Shown here: positions 58,739 through 64,000 of the stretch, in pieces
How the letters are laid out: each line of letters opens with the position of its first letter
How positions within the stretch are numbered: the first letter of the stretch is position 1
Assembly (NCBI GenBank): GCA_963695705.1
Contig: CAVOHB010000013.1
Span: 62,001 to 126,000 of the forward strand
DNA from: JBKPNJ01 sp963695705
GTDB lineage: Bacteria > Actinomycetota > Actinomycetes > Propionibacteriales > Nocardioidaceae
Reading direction: 5' to 3'
Length of the DNA stretch: 64,000 nucleotides
Position numbers and translations under genes: made by a program
Notes under the pieces: generated by a model
What the model saw: only the letters and a program-made list of their open reading frames with translations
The model's database searches: none
What the model was told of the DNA's origin: nothing

Positions 58739-59286
58739 TGAATTGCTCTCCTGAGGAAGGTGATGCCGGTGGGTGGAAGCTCGCGCCCACCGGATGTAGC
58801 CGAACCGGCCGCCTTCGCTGAGGTTGGCCTCGTCGTCTCTCGACGCGTCGGCCCTGGGACCGAGCCAGAGACTTGAGGATATCGGGAAACCGCAGGCATA
58901 AGGGGCAAACGGACTAAATGCATTGCCAGGTGACGGCCCCGCGAACCACGCTCGCCACCGCCAGGACGCGCCTCTACGGCTGCGGTCCATCCGGCGTCCT
59001 CAACCACCGGGCAGGCCTTACCGTTCCAGGCGATTACCTGCGCCAGTGTGACGTCGACCGGCTGCCGGCTCGTGTGGGCCCGCAGGACTCGACAGCTGGA
59101 CAGTGAAGGCGTTGGTTGCGCAATGGCCAGGTCCGGTCACGCGTCCCGACATCCGGTGACGCGTCGATCACACGACCATCGCCAGGATCGCCTCATCGCT
59201 GCGGCTTGCCACCGGGTCATCGGCTTCGGAGCCGGGCGTCCTTCGCGGAGCTCACGCCGATCGGTCTACTCGTCACGACAGCCAGA
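58739..59286. other. Intergenic region upstream of the TPR lipoprotein
   Basis: About 550 bp. The part next to 58739 should contain the lipoprotein promoter. A short leftward frame near 58940-59090 reads VDVTLAQVIAWNGKACPVVE, which looks somewhat gene-like, but it has no clear start or family. Nothing else is convincing. Confidence 0.3.
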
Positions 59287-59315
59287 GCGGGCCCGCCAAG
59301 TATCTGGCGGCCCGC
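59287..59315 (-). terminator. Terminator of the first collagen-like gene
   Basis: GCGGGCCCGCCA and TGGCGGCCCGC pair around AGTATC. The stem lacks one G that the paralogous terminator at 62967 has, so a lost base is likely. It lies 16 bp beyond the stop codon at 59331. Confidence 0.8.
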
Positions 59316-59330
59316 ACCTTAGCAGTACTG

Positions 59331-62300
59331 CTATGAGCTACACAGCGCGAACGCGGTGATCGTAACGGTTCCGCCGCCGTGACCGTGACGACTGCCGTCC
59401 CCTGCCAGCCTCCCGCCGTGCCGGCTGTCGTCGGTGCAGACATCGACACTGCGCCTCTAGCGCCTGCTCCCTGTGTGACGGTCGCGCCACCACCCGAGCA
59501 GTCTTGCCGGCGGCACAGGTCGCCGTGGCCGTAGGCGTCGAGTGCCGACCGCAGGGCTTCCAGCGATGGCACCGGGCTTCCAGTCACGACGCGTCGACCC
59601 GATGGTGCCCGCCGGACCGGTTGCACCGGTTGCTGCCCGTTGGGCCCAGCAGGTCCTGTCGGACCTGTCGGCTCCCTGCGGACCAGGGACTGTCGAGGCT
59701 GCGCCGGTAGCTCCGGTGTCACCCTTGACTCCGGTGTCACCCTTCAGTCCCTGCGGACCAGCAGCACCCGTCGCTCCGGTCTGACCCTGAGGTCCGATCG
59801 GCCCAGTCGCTCCGGCCGGTGCCAGTCGCGCCAGTCGGACCGCGTTGCCGGTGCACCAGCTGCACCGTCGGTACCGTTGGCGCCGGTAGCACCGGTAGCT
59901 CCGGTGTCGCCCTTCGGACCCTGCGGGCCAACTGCACCCGCCACGCCCTGCGGACCAGCCGGTCCTACCGCACCGTCAGCACCGTAGCACCAGTTGCGCC
60001 CGTGGCTCCCGTGTCACCCTTGGCGCCAGTCGCACCAGCGGATCCATCGGCACCGGCAGCTCCGGTGTCACCCTTGGCGCCAGTGGCTCCAGCCGGACCC
60101 GCAGGACCAGCCGGACCCTGCAGGACCGACATCGCCCTGTGCGCCCTGGATGCCCTGGTCTCCGGTCTCGCCGGTGTCACCCTTGTCGCCCTGGGCGCCG
60201 TATCACCCTTGGCTCCCTCGATGCCCTGTGGCGCCCTGGTCGCCGTCAGTCACCCTGGTCACCCTGGACGCCCTGGTCGCCCTGCAGCACCTGGTCGCCC
60301 TGGACACCCTGCGCGCCGTTAGCGTCGCCGGATCCCTGGCGCCCTGGTCGCCCTTGACGCCCTGGTCACCCTGAACACCCTGGGCACCTGGTCGCCCTGG
60401 TCGCCCGGACGCCCTGGGCACCCTGTCGTCGCCCTTGGCGCCGTCGACACCGTTGGTGCCGTTGGTGCCGTCGGTGCCGTCGCGCCGTCGCGCCGTCAGC
60501 CCGTCGGCGCCCGTCGGCACCGGCAGCCCCGGTCGCGCCCTGCGGCACCGGTCGCGCCGGTGGCTCCATCGAGACCGTTCGTGCCCGTTGGCGCCGTTCG
60601 TGCCGGTGGCGCCGTCAGCGCCGGTGGCACCCTTGGCGCCGTCGCGCCCTTGGCTCCAGTCGACACCGTTCGGTGCCGTTCGTGCCGTTGGTGCCGGCAG
60701 CACCAGTCGCGCCGGTGTCACCCTTCGCGCCAGTCGCGCCGGCGTCGCCCTGCGGACCCTGCGGGCCCACGCACCGTCGCGCCGGTCAGCACCGGTCGCT
60801 CCGGTGTCACCCTTGGCGCCGTCGAGCCCGTTCGCTCCGTTGGTGCCGTTGGTGCCGGCAGCGCCAGTCGCTCCGGTGTCACCCTTCGCGCCAGTCGCGC
60901 CGGTGTCGCCCTGTCGGACCCTGCGGCGCCAGCAGCACCGTCGCCGTGCACCGGCAGCTCCGGTGTCACCCTTGGCGCCGTCGGCACCAGTCGTCACCGT
61001 TGGTGCCGTTCGTGCCAGCAGCTCCGGTTGCTCCGGTGTCACCCTTCGCACCGTCGCGCCCGTGGCGCCCTCGGCGCCTCGTGCCGGCAGCACCGGTCGC
61101 CCCGGTGTCACCCTTGGCGCCATTGAGCACCGTTCGCGCCGTTGGTGCCGTTGGTGCCAGCAGCACCGGTCGCGCCGGTGTCACCCTTCGCGCCAGTGGC
61201 GCCAGTGGCTCCATCGGCACCGTTCGTGCCGTTCGTGCCGGCAGCACCGGTCAGCTCCGGTGTCACCCTTCGCGCCAGTCGCGCCGTCGTGCCGCCGGAC
61301 CAGCCGGACCCTGGGGGCCGACAGCGCCGTCGGCACCGGTCGCGCCGTGTCAGCGCCGGTCGCACCGGTGTCACCCTTGGCGCCGTCGCACCCGTTGCGT
61401 GCCGTTGGTACCGTTGGTGCCAGCAGCACCGGTCGCTCCGGTGTCACCCTTCGCACCGTCGCGCCAGTGGCTCCGTCGGCACCGTTCGTGCCGTTCGTAC
61501 CGGCAGCCCCGGTGTCACCCTTCGCCGGTGTCACCCGTCGCGCCAGTCGCGCCATGTCGCCCTGCGGGCCTGCAGCGCCAGTGGCCCCGTCGCGCCGTCA
61601 GCTCCGGCAGCGCCGTGGCACCGGTGGCGCCGATCGCGCCCGTCGGCGCCGTTGGTGCCGTTCGCGCCAGCAGCGCCGGTGTCACCCTTCGCGCCGTCGC
61701 GCCGGTCGCTCCATCGGTGCCGTTCGTGCCGGCAGCTCCGGTCGCGCCGGTGTCACCCTTAGCTCCGCTAGCCGTCTGCCGTGCCAGCCGTGGCCCTGTC
61801 GGCACCGTTCGGCCGTTGCCCCGGCCGCACCGGTGTCACCCTTGGCACCCTGCGCGCCAGTCGGCACCGTTGGCTCCGTCAGCGCCAGTGTCACCGTTTC
61901 GCCCTTCGCGCCAGTAGCGCCAGTGTCGCCCTTGTCGCGCCCAGCAGCACCCTGTCGCGCCGGTGGCCAGTTGCGCCGGTCAGCACCCGCGGCACCGGTC
62001 GCGCCGGTTGCACCCGTTGCACCAGTCGGCACCGGTGGCACCGGTCGCACCCTTGGCGCCCTGTCGCGCCGGTTGCACCAGCGGGACCGCAGGCCCAGCG
62101 GCACCGGTTGCGCCAGTCGCGCCCCGTAGCACCTGCGGGCCCGGTCGCGCCAGTTGCACCAGTGGCGCCGGTCGCGCCAGTGGCACCGGTTGCGCCGGTG
62201 GCGCCCTTAACGCCCTGGATGCCCTGCGGACCCTGAGGTCCAACCGGGCCGGCTGGTTCCAGGTGATGAGCGTCTCGCCGGTCTTGCAGCTGGCTGTCTT

Positions 62301-62490
62301 CGCCGCATCGATGATGCGTACGGCGCCGCTCGGTCTTGTCGTAGCAGGCGCTGATCACGCCGTTCGCCGCCGGAATGGAAGCTTGGGCGGCCGTCATGCC
62401 GCCGAGCATGGCGAGTGTGGCGGCGCCCCCGATAAGCAGTGTGGCCCTCGACCGCTTGCGGCCGGACTTCAATTGAACGCGATTGGACAC
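59331..62490 (-). CDS. Secreted collagen-like (Gly-X-Y) protein, heavily frameshifted
   Basis: A GTG at 62490 begins MSNRVQLKSGRKRSRATLLI, a twin-basic signal peptide ending AAQAS. A short head (GVISACYDKT, then VRIIDAAKTASCKTGETLIT in a shifted frame) precedes a long Gly-X-Y region rich in GAT, GPQ and GAK triplets. Dozens of one-base shifts split it across all three frames; the total is about 1050 codons. The non-collagen tail contains VPSLEALRSALDAYGHGDLC and ends TITAFALCSS. The protein should form a triple-helical surface fibre. I recognise no wall anchor. Confidence 0.8.
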
Positions 62491-62966
62491 GATCCCCAGC
62501 TTTCCCTCGTAATGGATAAGCGTGGGTTTCGCCTCTGGCTCCCCACCAGGCCGAAAACGGCGACCAATGCCTGGCGGATCAAAGCTTCGCTACGGCTGCA
62601 GGATGTAGCCGATGGACAGATAGTTGCAGCGGCAGACCGCATGCACGCCGTGTTCGGTGGAATCCGGATCGTAGTTCCGCATTTCCGCCACGCTCAGCTA
62701 CTCTCCGTTATTCATGACGTGGAGAGAAATCACGGAAAGTTCGAGGTGTATTACAGAGCGTGATACTAGCAATCTGACCATGGGCATTTCGGGAGATCCA
62801 GGCCGCGTCGAGCGACGACCGGCTCTCGTATCCATCCGACGTCACTTCAGCGCACACCCGGCGCGCTGAGCGCGGGACGCGCTGTGAAGCCTGGATGCGG
62901 AGCCGAAATGAGAGATAGAAACCGGTGGACCAACGCTCCTGAAGTTGCGCGGCGCTCAAACGGAAA
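62491..62966. other. Intergenic region between the two collagen-like genes
   Basis: About 480 bp, lower in GC than the flanking genes, and probably carrying the promoter of the first collagen-like gene. GAGGGAAAGCTGGGG precedes its GTG start. A 96-codon leftward frame at 62708-62998 has no ribosome-binding site or recognisable domain and I do not call it. Confidence 0.4.
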
Positions 62967-62996
62967 GCGGGCCCGCCAAGGATCTGGCGGGCCCGC
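62967..62996 (-). terminator. Terminator of the second collagen-like gene
   Basis: GCGGGCCCGCCA and TGGCGGGCCCGC form a perfect 12-bp stem around AGGATC, 24 bp beyond the stop codon at 63020. Nearly the same hairpin terminates the first collagen-like gene, which supports duplication of a complete gene unit. Confidence 0.88.
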
Positions 62997-63019
62997 AATC
63001 TGCTAGCGGTTCAGTACTG

Positions 63020-64000
63020 CTACGAACCGCACACCGCGTACGCAGTGACCGTGGCAGCGTTGTTCGCCTTCGTCGTGCTGACCGCCTTGGCAGTCCATCC
63101 GGTCGGCGTCGACGTGCTGTTCGGCGCCGACGAGTTGACGCCGATGAACTGGCCAGTGCCCTGCGCGAGGGTTGACCCCGCCGCCGAGCAGCTTGCTGCC
63201 GCCTGCACATGTCGCCGTCGAGGTGCCCCCGACAGTGCCGACGTTGACGTTCGCCATGCGTGACCGTGTTGCCGGTTACGACCGACGTGCTTCCGATGAC
63301 ACCGTTGGTTCCGTTGGTACCTGCAGGACCCGCGGGCCAGCTGGTCCCTGCGGACCAGGCACCGTCGAGGCTGCGCCGGTGTTTCCGGTGTCGCCCTTGG
63401 CTCCTTGCGGGCCAGTGGCTCCAGCAGGACCAGGAACCGTCGAGGCTGCGCCGGTAGCTCCGGTGTCACCCTTGGCTCCGGGGTCGCCCTTCAGCCCCTG
63501 CGGACCTGCAGCACCTGTCGCTCCGGTCTGACCCTGAGGTCCGATCGGACCGGTCGGACCAGCGGCCCGGTCGGGCCGAGTCTCAGCGCCGGCTGCTCCG
63601 CAGTACCAGGTGCACCACGTTGCCGTTGGCCAGCAGCCGGCTGCACCGTCGGTACCGTTGGCGCCGAGTGGTGCGCCAGTAGCTCCGGTGTCACCCTTCG
63701 GACCCTGCGGGCCAACCGCACCCGCCGCGCCCTGCGGACCTGCCGGGCCTACAGCACCGTCAGCACCCGTAGCACCGGTTTCGCCGTGGCTCCCTTGTCA
63801 CCCTGGGCACCTGTTTCACCATGGGTTCCATCGGCTCCCGGATCCCGGTCGCCGGTGTCGCCCTTGCGCGCCAGTGGCTCCAACGGGACCAGCCGGACCA
63901 GCCGGACCCGCAGGACCGACATCGCCCGCGGGACCCTGCGCTCCAGCGCACCGGTCTCGGCTCCGCAGCGCCGGTGTCACCCTTGGCACCGTCGACGCCG
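63020..64000 (-). CDS. Second collagen-like protein, C-terminal part, cut by window edge
   Basis: The gene enters from the right edge and ends with TAG at 63020. Gly-X-Y triplets occupy about 63450-64000 in shifting frames. The tail includes MANVNVGTVGGTSTATCAGG, SKLLGGGVNPRAG, then FIGVNSSAPNSTSTPTGWTA and ATVTAYAVCGS, matching the tail of the first paralog in layout (a cysteine near the middle and a final C-S). The N-terminus lies outside the window. Frameshifts are again frequent. Confidence 0.78.

Noticed and set aside
60435..62129. Long rightward proline/alanine frames opposite the collagen-like gene
   Set aside because: Antisense of Gly-X-Y codons in high-GC DNA gives long Pro-Ala-Val frames by composition alone.

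Overview
The window reads as a high-GC actinobacterial chromosome segment. Evidence: many GTG starts, tightly packed genes, an ANTAR-domain antiterminator, DUF3039 and DUF3048 proteins, a cyclic-di-AMP riboswitch ahead of an NlpC/P60 gene, TldD/TldE and long surface repeat proteins. I cannot name the genus; a soil actinobacterium of the Frankia, Geodermatophilus or Nakamurella kind would fit. No rRNA, tRNA, CRISPR array or prophage was seen.

Layout. (1) 1-5.3 kb: a surface-polysaccharide style run (oxidoreductase tail, ATP-grasp ligase, NodB deacetylase, GT4 glycosyltransferase) facing a secreted lysozyme-like protein. (2) 5.3-12.7 kb: one giant secreted gene with three polysaccharide-deacetylase domains, about 14 Ig-like domains built from an 897-bp super-repeat, and three IPT/TIG-like domains. 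(3) 13-30.3 kb: mostly housekeeping genes (IclR-MFS pair, DUF3039, AlgH, malic enzyme, DUF3048 lipoprotein, riboswitch-NlpC/P60, acyl-CoA dehydrogenase, slipin, TldE/TldD, Crp, GAF plus subtilase, amidase plus NCS1 permease). (4) 30.4-36.5 kb: GAF-ANTAR regulator coupled to a GH13 enzyme, an APC permease, a 55-aa gene, an IS630 remnant and an aldo/keto reductase. (5) 36.6-56.5 kb: a large sugar or glycoside catabolic island with ABC importer, AraC and LacI regulators, zinc dehydrogenase, TIM-barrel glycosidase-like protein, PhyH oxygenase, two Gfo/Idh dehydrogenases, sugar-phosphate-isomerase fold, nucleoside-hydrolase fold, ThuA, HAD phosphatase and xylAB. (6) 56.6-64 kb: SDR, a conserved hypothetical, a TPR lipoprotein and two paralogous collagen-like secreted proteins, the second running off the window.

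The island looks like one inducible pathway. Import is by the ABC system. Oxidation and oxygenation would be by Gfo/Idh, zinc dehydrogenase and PhyH. Isomerisation or cleavage would be by SPI, ThuA, the glycosidase and the nucleoside-hydrolase fold. Entry to the pentose phosphate pathway would be by XylA/XylB. Operator-like palindromes sit at its promoters.

Quality caveat. Many genes are split by single-base shifts whose reading frames rejoin perfectly. In the giant gene, three shifts are extra bases relative to near-identical internal repeats. Shifts are sparse before about 36.5 kb, very dense in 36.6-51.3 kb and in the collagen-like genes. I read most as sequence errors, so broken genes are given over their full extent. 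Residue counts for them are after mental repair.
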